Shown here one piece after another: positions 54,296 to 63,284 of a DNA stretch of 64,000 bases. Location: NCBI GenBank assembly GCA_963699835.1, contig CAVOVJ010000013.1, positions 62,001 through 126,000 on the forward strand, read 5' to 3'. Position 1 is the stretch's first letter. The number at the start of each line of letters is the position of its first letter. The DNA comes from BM003 sp963699835 (GTDB lineage: Bacteria > Pseudomonadota > Gammaproteobacteria > Steroidobacterales > BM003). The position numbers were made by a program, and so were the translations under genes. The notes under the pieces were generated by a model. The model worked only from the letters and a program-made list of their open reading frames with translations. It ran no database searches and was not told where the DNA came from.

Positions 54296-55081
54296 GTGAC
54301 GACCATAAACAAGAACGGCGTTAATCGGCGCAAAGGCATCTACCTTTTGCCAAACCTTTTTACGACCGCTGCGCTGTTCGCCGGGTTTTACTCGATCGTC
54401 GCGGCCATCGACGGCAATATGCATAATTCCGCAATTGCGATTTTTATCGCGATGGTTCTCGATGGGCTGGACGGACGAGTTGCGCGACTTACCCATACCG
54501 AGAGCGATTTCGGCAAAGAGTACGACAGCCTCTCCGATATGGTGTGTTTCGGCCTTGCGCCGGCCCTGGTGACCTACCAGTGGGGCATCGCGGAACTGAA
54601 GGAATACGGCTGGCTGTGGAGTAAGCTCGGCTGGCTCGCAGCTTTCGTGTTTGCGGTTTCGGCGGCGCTTCGTCTTGCTCGCTTCAATGCGCGAGCCGAC
54701 TCGAGCGACAAACGATTCTTCGAGGGGCTTCCAAGTCCGTCCGCTGCCGGCCTGGTCGCCGCTGTAGTGTGGCTTGCGTCGGACTGGCAGGCGTCCGGGA
54801 CGATGGCGCTCGTCATCGCTTTCCTGTTTACGGCAGGCGCCGGTGTTTTGATGGTCAGCAGTTTTCGCTACTACAGTTTCAAGGACATCAACCTGGGCAG
54901 AAAAGTACCGTTCGCCTATGTGCTTGCCATTCCCCTGGTCTTTGTCCTGATCAGTTTCGAGCCGCCGGTCGTGTTGTTCCTGATGTTTTTCTTCTATGCG
55001 TTGACTGGACCCTTGCTCTGTTTGTACCGCCGAAGGCACCATGTGCCGCCGAAGAAGGCGGTGAGCGAGCCGGAAGACTGA
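54296..55081 (+). CDS. pssA: CDP-diacylglycerol-serine O-phosphatidyltransferase
   Basis: A 261-residue membrane enzyme making phosphatidylserine, precursor of phosphatidylethanolamine. The start region KGIYLLPNLFTTAALFAGFY, the CDP-alcohol motif DGLDGRVARLTHTESDFGKE followed by YDSLSDMVCFGLAPALV, and about seven or eight helices fit the type II PssA. I chose the GTG at 54296; a GTG at 54251 would add 15 residues. The uracil-DNA glycosylase gene starts 1 base after the stop. Confidence 0.93.
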   Translation: MTTINKNGVNRRKGIYLLPNLFTTAALFAGFYSIVAAIDGNMHNSAIAIFIAMVLDGLDGRVARLTHTESDFGKEYDSLSDMVCFGLAPALVTYQWGIAELKEYGWLWSKLGWLAAFVFAVSAALRLARFNARADSSDKRFFEGLPSPSAAGLVAAVVWLASDWQASGTMALVIAFLFTAGAGVLMVSSFRYYSFKDINLGRKVPFAYVLAIPLVFVLISFEPPVVLFLMFFFYALTGPLLCLYRRRHHVPPKKAVSEPED

Positions 55082-55082
55082 A

Positions 55083-55766
55083 ATGAGTTCAGCTCGCCAG
55101 CGCGCCTACCTGAAGGCAATGGGCATAACGGCATGGGTTTCGCGCGACCAGCCGGTTGCGTCTGGCACCACTGCGCTGGTTGCCGAGCCCGCGCAGCAAC
55201 AGGTGGCTGCGGACTGGACGGCATTGCAGGCGCAGGTAGCCGCCTGCACCCGTTGCGAACTCTGCGAGGACCGCACCCGGACTGTATTTGGAGTCGGTGA
55301 CCCCGCGGCAGACTGGATGATCATCGGAGAGGCGCCGGGCGCCGAGGAAGATCGTCAGGGTGAACCCTTCGTCGGTCGGGCAGGGCAGCTGCTGAACGCC
55401 ATATTGCGGGCCGTCGGTTTGCGCCGCGAGCAGGTCTTTATCGCCAACATCCTGAAGTGCAGGCCACCGCACAATCGTGATCCGAAAAGTGAAGAAGTCG
55501 AGCGCTGCATGCCTTACCTGCAGCGCCAGGTGGAGCTGGTCCGGCCAAAATTGATTGTCGCGCTGGGCCGGGTTGCAGCGCAGAATCTTCTGGGTAGCAC
55601 CGAGGCGATCGGGCGCATGCGCGGTCGGGTTCATGCTTTCGGCCCGGCTGCGATTCCGGTGATCGTCACCTATCATCCCGCTTACTTGCTGAGGAGCCCG
55701 CTGGAGAAACGCAAGGTCTGGCAGGACTTGCAGATGGCGGTATCCGTTGCGGAGACGGCGGAATGA
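55083..55766 (+). CDS. Uracil-DNA glycosylase, family 4
   Basis: A 227-residue iron-sulfur uracil-DNA glycosylase. Motif A is IIGEAPGAEEDRQGEPFVGR; the four cluster cysteines are in ACTRCELC, ILKCRPPHNRDP and VERCMPYL; motif B is VTYHPAYLLR. The first 50 residues are a variable N-terminal extension. It forms an ATGA overlap with rimI, a common pairing. Confidence 0.92.
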   Translation: MSSARQRAYLKAMGITAWVSRDQPVASGTTALVAEPAQQQVAADWTALQAQVAACTRCELCEDRTRTVFGVGDPAADWMIIGEAPGAEEDRQGEPFVGRAGQLLNAILRAVGLRREQVFIANILKCRPPHNRDPKSEEVERCMPYLQRQVELVRPKLIVALGRVAAQNLLGSTEAIGRMRGRVHAFGPAAIPVIVTYHPAYLLRSPLEKRKVWQDLQMAVSVAETAE

Positions 55767-56233
55767 GCGCGGTACGCAGCCCGGAGGCCTATTTGTTGCG
55801 GGATATGACCGCCGCGGACATAGGCGAAGTCGCCGCGGTGGAAGCGCGGAGCTACCAGTTCCCCTGGACGGAGGGCATTTTCCGGGATTGTCTGCGGGTC
55901 GGGTATTGTTGCCGGGTTTTGTGCCACGGCGCGGAGGCGATCGGTTATTGCATCGTTTCGTTCGGTGCGAGTGAGGCGCATCTGCTCAATTTATGTATCC
56001 GTCCCGACCGGCATGGGATGGGCCTCGGGCGTTACCTGTTGTCACATGCGTTGATACAAGCCACGGAGGCGGGCGTCAAAACGATGTTTCTCGAGGTGCG
56101 CCCGTCCAATCAGATCGCACTGGAGCTGTATCGTTCTGCGGGTTTTGTCGAGGTCGGTCATCGGCGCGCCTATTACCGTAGCGAAAAGGGCCGCGAGGAC
56201 GCGCTGGTGCTAGCGCTCGAACTCGCCATCTGA
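55763..56233 (+). CDS. rimI: Ribosomal protein S18 alanine N-acetyltransferase
   Basis: A 156-residue GNAT acetyltransferase. It shows DIGEVAAVEARSYQFPWTEG, the acetyl-CoA loop RHGMGLGRYLLSHALIQATE and LEVRPSNQIALELYRSAGFV, a combination diagnostic of RimI. N-terminal acetylation of S18 is the expected role. The start overlaps the glycosylase stop. Confidence 0.93.
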   Translation: MSAVRSPEAYLLRDMTAADIGEVAAVEARSYQFPWTEGIFRDCLRVGYCCRVLCHGAEAIGYCIVSFGASEAHLLNLCIRPDRHGMGLGRYLLSHALIQATEAGVKTMFLEVRPSNQIALELYRSAGFVEVGHRRAYYRSEKGREDALVLALELAI

Positions 56234-56282
56234 CCCGATAGGCAGGGCAGGTCTGCGGCCACTGCTGCAAACGCAAATCAGT

Positions 56283-56288
56283 TAGAAT
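56283..56288 (+). promoter_or_regulatory. Possible -10 box upstream of prfC
   Basis: TAGAAT lies 24 bases before the prfC start in the 78-base gap after rimI. No good -35 box is found at 16-18 bases, so the promoter is tentative. Confidence 0.25.
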
Positions 56289-56311
56289 GCGTTCCTTTTG
56301 TGCGCTGAGCC

Positions 56312-57901
56312 ATGACCCAGACAAGCGACGAAATCGGCAGGCGGCGAACGTTTGCGATTATTTCTCATCCGGATGCCGGCAAGACGACGCTGACCGAGAA
56401 GCTCCTGCTGTTCGGCGGTGCCATCCAGCTGGCCGGGGCGGTGAAAGGGCGCAAGGCGGCGCGCCATGCGACCTCTGACTGGATGGCCCTCGAGCAACAG
56501 CGTGGCATTTCGGTAACGTCTTCCGTGATGCAGTTCCCTTATGCGGAAAGGATCATCAATCTGCTCGACACCCCCGGGCATGAAGACTTCTCCGAGGACA
56601 CTTACAGAACGCTTACCGCGGTGGATTCGGCGTTGATGGTGATCGATTGCGCGAAAGGCGTAGAAGCGCGCACGATCAAGCTGATGGAAGTCTGCCGTCT
56701 GCGCGACACGCCGATCATGAGCTTTGTCAATAAGCTCGATCGTGAGGGGCGCGAACCGCTTGAACTTCTCGATGAAATCGAAGCAGTGCTGGGGATTAGC
56801 TGTGCTCCGGTCACCTGGCCGATCGGGATGGGACGTGGACTTGCGGGTATCTACCATTTTTACGAAGACGCGATCTACGTCTACGAAGCCGGCGAGGGAG
56901 GGCGGGTCGGCCACGACAAAACGATCGCCAGGCTCGATTCCGAACTGGCTCGCGAGGTGCTCGGAAGCCGGGCGGACGAACTGACCGAGGAGATCGAACT
57001 GGTCCGCGGAGCGTGTCCGGAGTTCGATCGCGAGGCTTATCTCGCTGCGCGGCAGACGCCGGTGTTTTTCGGATCGGCGTTGAATGTTTTCGGTATCAGG
57101 CCGCTACTCGACTTCTTTGCTGAGCATGCGCCGGCGCCGCAACCGCGCGAGGCATCGTCGCGCACTGTCGCGGCGACAGAGGAAAACCTGTCCGGTTTCG
57201 TTTTCAAAATCCAGGCCAATATGGACCCGGCGCACCGCGACCGGATCGCCTTCATGCGCCTTTGCTCCGGCCAGTACCGACGCAATATGAAGCTGCGCCA
57301 TGTGCGGCTTGGCCGCGATGTCCGTATTGCCGACGCGGTAACTTTTCTCGCGGCGGACCGGCAGCGTGCCGAGGAAGCTTATGCCGGAGACATTATCGGT
57401 TTGCACAATCACGGCACGATCAATATCGGTGACACTTTTACCGAGGGCGAGGACCTGACGTTCAAAGGAATACCGGATTTTGCGCCGGAGCTTTTCCGCC
57501 GCGCGGTGCTGCACGATCCGATGCGGATGAAGGCCCTGAGCAAAGGACTCGATCAGCTTTGCGAAGAGGGCGCCACCCAGTTGTTCCGGCCGATAATGAA
57601 TAACGATCTGATTCTCGGTGCGATCGGTCCTCTGCAGTTTGATGTCGTGGCGCACCGGCTAAAGGCCGAATACGGTGTCGACTGCGGTTTCGAAAGCGTG
57701 TCGGTCGCGACAGCACGCTGGGTGCATGCGGAGGATAAGAAGACGATCGATGACTTGCGCCGACGCTCGCCGGAAAATCTCGCGCTGGATCACACCGGCG
57801 CATTGGTCTACATTGCGCCTACCCGGGTCAACCTCAGCCTTACCCTGGAGCGCTGGCCGGATGTGCGGTTCGAGGAGACGCGCGAGCATGCAGCGCACTG
57901 A
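56312..57901 (+). CDS. prfC: Peptide chain release factor 3
   Basis: A 529-residue translational GTPase that recycles RF1/RF2 after termination. The G1 motif SHPDAGKTTLTEKLLLFG, G2 region GISVTSSVMQFPY, G3 DTPGHEDFSEDTYRTL and G4 FVNKLDREGREPLELLDE are clear, and RF3-specific blocks such as RRAVLHDPMRMKALSKGLDQ and EGATQLFRPIMNNDLILGAI separate it from EF-G. Length equals E. coli RF3. Confidence 0.96.
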   Translation: MTQTSDEIGRRRTFAIISHPDAGKTTLTEKLLLFGGAIQLAGAVKGRKAARHATSDWMALEQQRGISVTSSVMQFPYAERIINLLDTPGHEDFSEDTYRTLTAVDSALMVIDCAKGVEARTIKLMEVCRLRDTPIMSFVNKLDREGREPLELLDEIEAVLGISCAPVTWPIGMGRGLAGIYHFYEDAIYVYEAGEGGRVGHDKTIARLDSELAREVLGSRADELTEEIELVRGACPEFDREAYLAARQTPVFFGSALNVFGIRPLLDFFAEHAPAPQPREASSRTVAATEENLSGFVFKIQANMDPAHRDRIAFMRLCSGQYRRNMKLRHVRLGRDVRIADAVTFLAADRQRAEEAYAGDIIGLHNHGTINIGDTFTEGEDLTFKGIPDFAPELFRRAVLHDPMRMKALSKGLDQLCEEGATQLFRPIMNNDLILGAIGPLQFDVVAHRLKAEYGVDCGFESVSVATARWVHAEDKKTIDDLRRRSPENLALDHTGALVYIAPTRVNLSLTLERWPDVRFEETREHAAH

Positions 57902-58083
57902 TGTGGCGCGGAAGACCAGACGCATCCTGATTTGAGCGGCAGACGTATCTCTGCCGATTGCCGGATGCTGAGCCGAATGTGGCGTGAAATACGGTTCGCT
58001 GCTCTGATGCCCGGCGCTGAAGAGCGGCGCCTCGGAAGTCGGATCTGGCGCATATCTGCCGGATCACTTGCAAGGAATAGCCA

Positions 58084-59388
58084 ATGCGCAAAATTTTCTT
58101 CCGCCGCGAGGTCTTGTCCTGGGCCTTGTACGATTGGGCCAACTCTGCTTTCGCCACGACGGTGATGGCCGGTTTCTTCCCGGTATTTTTTAGCGCGATC
58201 AGCCAGGACATCAGCGCGGAACGGTCGCAGTTCTGGTTTAACATCACGCTGGCGGGTTCGAGTCTGCTGGTCGCTATCGTTGCACCGCTTCTTGGCGCGA
58301 TCTCCGATCGCGGTGGCAGCCGCAAGAAATTTCTCGTGACTTTCGCCGCGATCGGCATCCTGATGACCGCCGCTCTGGCCTGGGTACACGCCGGGCAATG
58401 GTGGGTCGGGTTGCTGCTTTACGGGCTCGGCACCATCGGGTTTTCCGGCGCCAATATTTTCTACGATTCGATGCTGGTAGATGTGGCCAAGCGAGATGAG
58501 TTCGATCTCGTCTCGGCTTTCGGCTACGGTGCCGGTTATGTCGGTGGCGGCTTGCTGTTCGCGGTTAACGTGTTGATGGCGCAGAAGCCGGAGTTGTTTG
58601 GTTTGAGCGGTTCGATTGCAGCGGTCAAAGCCTCGTTTGTGACTGTCGCGCTGTGGTGGGCGCTATTTACGATCCCGTTGCTGAAATATGTCAGGGAAAC
58701 GCCCACCGCCGACCCGGCACCGCCAATGCGGGCGGTACGCGAAGGGATACGCCAGTTGATAGACACCGCGCGGGAGATTCGCAATCTGCGCGTCCTGCTG
58801 CTTTTTCTTGTCGGCTACTGGCTATATATCGATGGCGTCAATACCGTTATCAAAACCGCGGTGTTTTTTGGCGACCGGGTCCTGAACCTGCCGCAGGCAT
58901 CGCTAGTGACCGCGTTGCTCGTTACCCAGTTCGTCGCATTCCCGGCGGCGCTGGCATTTGGCTGGCTTGGCACCCGCATTGGAGCGAAGCGCGCGATCCT
59001 GATCGGACTCGCCGTTTATATCGGCGCGCTTGTTTATGCCTGGAAGTGGCTCTCCGATGCGGGAGATTTCTACAACCTTGCCATAGCGATCGGCCTGGTA
59101 CAGGGTGGTGTGCAAAGCCTTTCGAGATCGTTGTACGCGCGCCTGATACCGCCCAGCAAAACCGCTGAGTTTTTCGGGTTTTTCAATATGGTCGGCAAGT
59201 TTGCGGCAATAATCGGGCCAACGCTGATGGCGCTTACGCCAATCGTTATTGTCGGCGCGACCGAGCGTGACAGCATCATGGCAGTGTCGATCCTGTTTCT
59301 TGCGGGCGGCGCATTGCTGTGGCGAGTTAATGTCGAAGCGGGGGAGGCGGCTGCGAAGCGTCTCGACGACGGTGGCGCGGAGGCCTGA
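58084..59388 (+). CDS. MFS transporter, UMF1/Atg22-like family
   Basis: A 434-residue membrane protein with about 12 helices. The N-terminus LSWALYDWANSAFATTVMAG is the signature of the UMF1 (Atg22-related) group, supported by DRGGSRKKFLVTFAAIGIL, GANIFYDSMLVDVAKRDEFD, GYGAGYVGGGLLFAVN and GGVQSLSRSLYARLIPPSKT. The substrate is unknown; amino acid or peptide efflux is the common suggestion. It follows prfC after 182 bases and its 3' end overlaps the convergent transglutaminase gene by 62 bases. Confidence 0.9.
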   Translation: MRKIFFRREVLSWALYDWANSAFATTVMAGFFPVFFSAISQDISAERSQFWFNITLAGSSLLVAIVAPLLGAISDRGGSRKKFLVTFAAIGILMTAALAWVHAGQWWVGLLLYGLGTIGFSGANIFYDSMLVDVAKRDEFDLVSAFGYGAGYVGGGLLFAVNVLMAQKPELFGLSGSIAAVKASFVTVALWWALFTIPLLKYVRETPTADPAPPMRAVREGIRQLIDTAREIRNLRVLLLFLVGYWLYIDGVNTVIKTAVFFGDRVLNLPQASLVTALLVTQFVAFPAALAFGWLGTRIGAKRAILIGLAVYIGALVYAWKWLSDAGDFYNLAIAIGLVQGGVQSLSRSLYARLIPPSKTAEFFGFFNMVGKFAAIIGPTLMALTPIVIVGATERDSIMAVSILFLAGGALLWRVNVEAGEAAAKRLDDGGAEA

Positions 59389-61366
59389 ATTGTTTTACCC
59401 GGCTGCGCAGGCGGGGCAGCAATCGGATCGGGTCGGCACTGCCGTAGCGTAGTGCGACATAGCAGTCGGTGATCTCGCGGATCGATGAGCCCAGATCGGG
59501 GCGCTCGCGAATTGCGCGTGCCGCGAAATCCATCGGACCCTCGGATGGAGTGCGGCGGATTCCTATGCGTTGCAGGCGCTCGCAAAAGCGTCGATACAGA
59601 TCGACTGCGGCATCCGGACGCCGCGGCACTCCGGTTTGATTCAGCCAAAACACGAGCAGTCCGACTGTTCCAAGCGCACCTGCCAGCAGCGCGACGATAT
59701 ATGCGGTGCTGTCGGGACGGGCAAATCCCAGCCAGGCGAGCACCGCAAACTGTTGCGGTTGGCCGTAGTTGATGACCCAGCGATTCCAGCTGGTATTGGC
59801 GGCATCCCAGTAGAGTCGCAGCCGACGCAGGAACTGCGAGTCACCACTGCGGTCGCGGCCGGCGAAGTCGAGGGATTCCTCGATGCCCGATCGGATCCGG
59901 CCTGGCGCCACGGCCGCAGTCGGGTCGACCCTGACCCAGCCCTGGTCATCGAGCCATATTTCGGTCCATGCATGCGCATCGGCCTGGCGCACCATGTAAT
60001 AGTTGCCGACCGGGTTCAGTTCCCCGCCCTGGTAGCCGGTCACGATACGCGCCGGGATGCCGGCGGCACGGGCCAGTGTCGCGAGCGCCGAAGCGTAGTA
60101 TTCGCAGAATCCCTCGCGGGTTTCGAACAGAAAGTCGTCCACCGGGTTGCGTGGGTCGACGGCGGCAGGGTCCAGTGTGTAGATGAACTCCTGGTCGCCA
60201 AAAAGTGCCAGCACCGCCTCGACGAAGGCGCCATCGCCGTCAACGCTCGCCATGATTCTTTGCGCCAATGCCATGCTGCGCGGATTAGCGTTGCCTGGCA
60301 GATTCGTATTCAGTTGCCTGATTTGTGCCGTGATCGGCAGCGTTTCGCGTGCTCCGACGTCGGAGCTTGCGCGATAGACGTAGTAGCTGTTCACCGGTCC
60401 GCTGGCCCGGCGCAACTGCTGTTGCCGGAACAGAACCGCGTCACGCGGCCATGCGGTTGGCAAGTCAAGCACGAACAGCCAGTCGCGACCATGCGGTTCC
60501 AGCACAATTTCGTAATCGGTCCTTGATCCGCTCTTTTCAATTGCACCGGCCTGTGCCCGCCAACTGTGTCGCGTGGCCTGGCGCCATGTGCGGCCGTCGA
60601 ACTCCTCGAGTACCAGCGCGCGCCAGTACCGCAGCGGTGCTGGGGGCGGGTCAGATTCGAAACGCGCGCGGAAAGCAGTTTCCTCGGACAACACGAGCTT
60701 GCTCAGGTCACCGGGGCGCATCTCCTCGCTGAGACCACTTACGCCAGTCGAACCCTGCCGCGGCAACGTCCAGAATGCGCCGGGCAAACGCGGGAACAAG
60801 ACGAACAGCACAATGGCCAGAGGCGCGGCCAGCAGCAGCAACCGCCCGCTGTGACCGAGGACAGCCCGTGCCGCAAGCGGAGGACCATCGCGACCGGCCT
60901 GCATCATCGCTGCAAACAGCAATAGCAGCGTCGCCACCAGGTAGCCCAGCGACCAGCCCGACTGTGTGCGAAGAAATGCCGCAAGCGGCAGGAACGTCGC
61001 AAACATCAGCAACATCATGTAGTCGCGACGCCGCGCTGTTTCCAGCAGTTTCAGAAACAACATTACCGCAAGCAGACTCGTTCCAGGGTTGAGCCCGTTG
61101 AGCTGGCCGCGAAACGCCATGAAAACGCCGCCAAAACCGGCGAGCGCCAGAACCAGACGGGTAAGCCGGGATGGCAGTGGATTGCCACGCCACGCCCCGT
61201 GGATGCGCCACACGGCGACAGCAAAACCGCTAAGCGGTATCCAGACAGGCAAGTACGCGAGGTGGGGGAGCAACGCGAATACCAGCGCGATGACCAGCCA
61301 GGCGAGTTTCGTCACCTCGTCGTCCCGTTTTGTCCTGACCGGGGACAGCGCCGCCGCGATGGTCAT
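59327..61366 (-). CDS. TgpA-type membrane transglutaminase (DUF3488 + transglutaminase-like)
   Basis: A 679-residue inner-membrane protein. The first 210 residues hold about six helices (DUF3488 region, LVIALVFALLPHLAYLPVWI onward); the periplasmic part carries the papain-like catalytic triad: Cys in TREGFCEYYASALATLARAA, His in VRQADAHAWTEIWLDD and Asp in GWVRVDPTAAVAP. One more helix (VALLAGALGTVGLLVFWLN) precedes a cytosolic tail (DUF4129-like). It overlaps the DUF58 gene start (ATGA) and forms with DUF58 and MoxR a conserved three-gene unit; the P. aeruginosa homologue TgpA is essential. Confidence 0.92.
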   Translation of the reverse strand: MTIAAALSPVRTKRDDEVTKLAWLVIALVFALLPHLAYLPVWIPLSGFAVAVWRIHGAWRGNPLPSRLTRLVLALAGFGGVFMAFRGQLNGLNPGTSLLAVMLFLKLLETARRRDYMMLLMFATFLPLAAFLRTQSGWSLGYLVATLLLLFAAMMQAGRDGPPLAARAVLGHSGRLLLLAAPLAIVLFVLFPRLPGAFWTLPRQGSTGVSGLSEEMRPGDLSKLVLSEETAFRARFESDPPPAPLRYWRALVLEEFDGRTWRQATRHSWRAQAGAIEKSGSRTDYEIVLEPHGRDWLFVLDLPTAWPRDAVLFRQQQLRRASGPVNSYYVYRASSDVGARETLPITAQIRQLNTNLPGNANPRSMALAQRIMASVDGDGAFVEAVLALFGDQEFIYTLDPAAVDPRNPVDDFLFETREGFCEYYASALATLARAAGIPARIVTGYQGGELNPVGNYYMVRQADAHAWTEIWLDDQGWVRVDPTAAVAPGRIRSGIEESLDFAGRDRSGDSQFLRRLRLYWDAANTSWNRWVINYGQPQQFAVLAWLGFARPDSTAYIVALLAGALGTVGLLVFWLNQTGVPRRPDAAVDLYRRFCERLQRIGIRRTPSEGPMDFAARAIRERPDLGSSIREITDCYVALRYGSADPIRLLPRLRSRVKQFRPPRHRRRDASQPPPPLRH

Positions 61367-62376
61367 GACGGTAATAGCGCCAGTGCTTGCAGACAGCGGT
61401 GCCGATGATCGGGGCCGCTACCGGGATCGGTCCTGCTGCCTGGCAAATCGAGGCCAAACGTGCGTCCGGCTCGGTCGGCATCGAGAACCCAGCGGCACAG
61501 GATTGCGATGCGTTGCTCCCGGTCGCTACTGGCGGCGCTTTCCCAGCGCAGCCACAGCGGTGCTTGCGTGCCCCCGACAAACTGCTTGACCATCGGATCG
61601 AGTCCGCGTGCAGCGGTTTTCCACGCAACGCGCCGCGGTGAGTCGCCCGGCCGCATCGGCCGAAGACCCGAGAATTCCTCGTCGCCTTCGGCGTGACCGG
61701 TTGTCGAGCCAGCCTGGGAGTCGCGCGATGGCGGAGGTGTCGTGGATGCTGCCGGAGCAGGGTAGACGATGCACTCGAGCGGCAGGTGGATCCATGACCA
61801 GGCGCGAAACAGTCCCATTGGTTGCGAGGTTGTAACGCTGAATCGCTCTACCCGCAGTCGGCCGCGTGTGTCTGTTGATAGCGGCAATTCCAATGTGGCG
61901 GTGGCGTCGGCCGGGATATCCGCGGCCGCACCGGTGGTCTCGTTGAGGCGCAGCCGGAGCTGAAATCTTGCGCGCGCATCGTGATTGTCGATGAGCACCC
62001 TGAAACGTGCTGTTTCCCCCGCGAACACCGGGCGCACGGCAGCCGAGCGCAAAACCAGGTCAAGCAGGTTGCGATGACACTGGTGCATCGTAACCAGGCC
62101 GCACGAGGAAAGCAGAAACGCAAGCGCCAGGCCCATGCTGTTGTCATAGTTCAACGCGCCGAGCAGCATTACGAAACACAGCACGGCGAACGTGATGCCC
62201 GCGCGCGTGGGGAGAATATAGACACGACGCTTGTGCAGTGTGACGGGCTCGCGGTCCTCGCCATGCCGGCGCCGTGCCCATGCCGCAATCTGCTGGCGCA
62301 ATTTTTGCGCCCACGCCGACCGCTGGTGTCGCGCTGATGAGCGTCCGACGCTCTTGTCGAGCGTCGCGTGCCTCAT
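61363..62376 (-). CDS. DUF58 domain-containing membrane protein
   Basis: A 337-residue protein with two adjacent N-terminal helices (GITFAVLCFVMLLGALNY, MGLALAFLLSSCGLVTM) and the DUF58 motif EFSGLRPMRPGDSPRRVAWK, which in this family leads into a von Willebrand-A-like fold. Acts with MoxR ATPases and is possibly loaded or remodelled by them. The ATG at 62376 overlaps the moxR stop (ATGA); an upstream frame extension runs through moxR and is not real. Confidence 0.9.
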   Translation of the reverse strand: MRHATLDKSVGRSSARHQRSAWAQKLRQQIAAWARRRHGEDREPVTLHKRRVYILPTRAGITFAVLCFVMLLGALNYDNSMGLALAFLLSSCGLVTMHQCHRNLLDLVLRSAAVRPVFAGETARFRVLIDNHDARARFQLRLRLNETTGAAADIPADATATLELPLSTDTRGRLRVERFSVTTSQPMGLFRAWSWIHLPLECIVYPAPAASTTPPPSRDSQAGSTTGHAEGDEEFSGLRPMRPGDSPRRVAWKTAARGLDPMVKQFVGGTQAPLWLRWESAASSDREQRIAILCRWVLDADRAGRTFGLDLPGSRTDPGSGPDHRHRCLQALALLPS

Positions 62377-63282
62377 GGCACGGGCACCGCCTGGCGCAGG
62401 TACTCCCCAATGTCGGAACCGGCCTCGCCTTTTCCGAGCGCTACCGTACGTAGTCGATGCACGGCGACTGCAGCCAGAACAGCCTGAACGTCTTCCGGCA
62501 AAACGCTTTTCCGCCCAGCGAGCATGGTCCACGCCTGGGCCGCGCGAAGAAGACCAATTGCGGCGCGCGGGCTCAGCCCGGTTTCGAACACGGGTGCCTC
62601 GCGACTATAGGCGATCAGCGCCTGCAGGTAGTCCAGCAACGCAGGTGCCACATGAACTGCGGGCACTCGCTGCTGCATTTCCGCAAGTGTGGCCGGATCG
62701 AGAACCGGATCAAGTTCCTGGAGCAGATCGCGGCGGTCGCGCCCCGTCGAGCAAAACGCGCTCCACCGAGGCGTCCGGGTAACCGAGTTGAATGCGCATA
62801 AGGAACCGGTCCAACTGCGACTCCGGAAGCGGGAACGTCCCGATCTGGTGACTCGGATTTTGCGTCGCAATCACGAAAAACGGTGAGGGCAGGGGGTATG
62901 TGCTGCCGTCGGCGGTCACCTGTCCTTCTTCCATCGCTTCCAGCAATGCACTCTGTGCTTTCGGGTTGGCGCGATTGACTTCGTCAGCAAGAATGAGCTG
63001 GGAGAAAACCGGCCCCTTGTGAAACCTGAAGCTGGCGGTCTCCCGGTCGAATACTGAAACCCCGATAACGTCTGCCGGTAGCAGGTCGCTGGTGAACTGA
63101 ATGCGCTGATAAGTTAATCCGAGAACCCGTGCCAACGCATGCGCGAGTGTCGTCTTGCCCACGCCGGGCTGGTCCTCTATCAGCAGGTGTCCGCGCGCGA
63201 CCAGGCAGGTCAGGCACAACCGAATCTCGCGCTCTTTCCCGACGACAATTTCATTCAGCCGCGCGATCGCATTGGTTAGCAC
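62373..63282 (-). CDS. MoxR family AAA+ ATPase (one frameshift)
   Basis: A chaperone-like ATPase of about 302 residues after repair. The start is a GTG at 63282 (MLTNAIARLNEIVVGKEREI). Walker A is EDQPGVGKTTLAHALARV, Walker B LILADEVNRANPKAQSALLE with EGQVTADGSTYPLP, and sensor 1 VIATQNPSHQIGTFPLPESQ. The frame is lost in the CCCC run at 62742-62745: VERVLLDG should continue as RDRRDLLQELDPVLDPATLA, which follows on removing one base. The C-terminal lid (SPRAAIGLLRAAQAWTMLAG) is intact. MoxR-DUF58-TgpA units are typical in Gammaproteobacteria. Confidence 0.9.
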
Positions 63283-63284
63283 GA

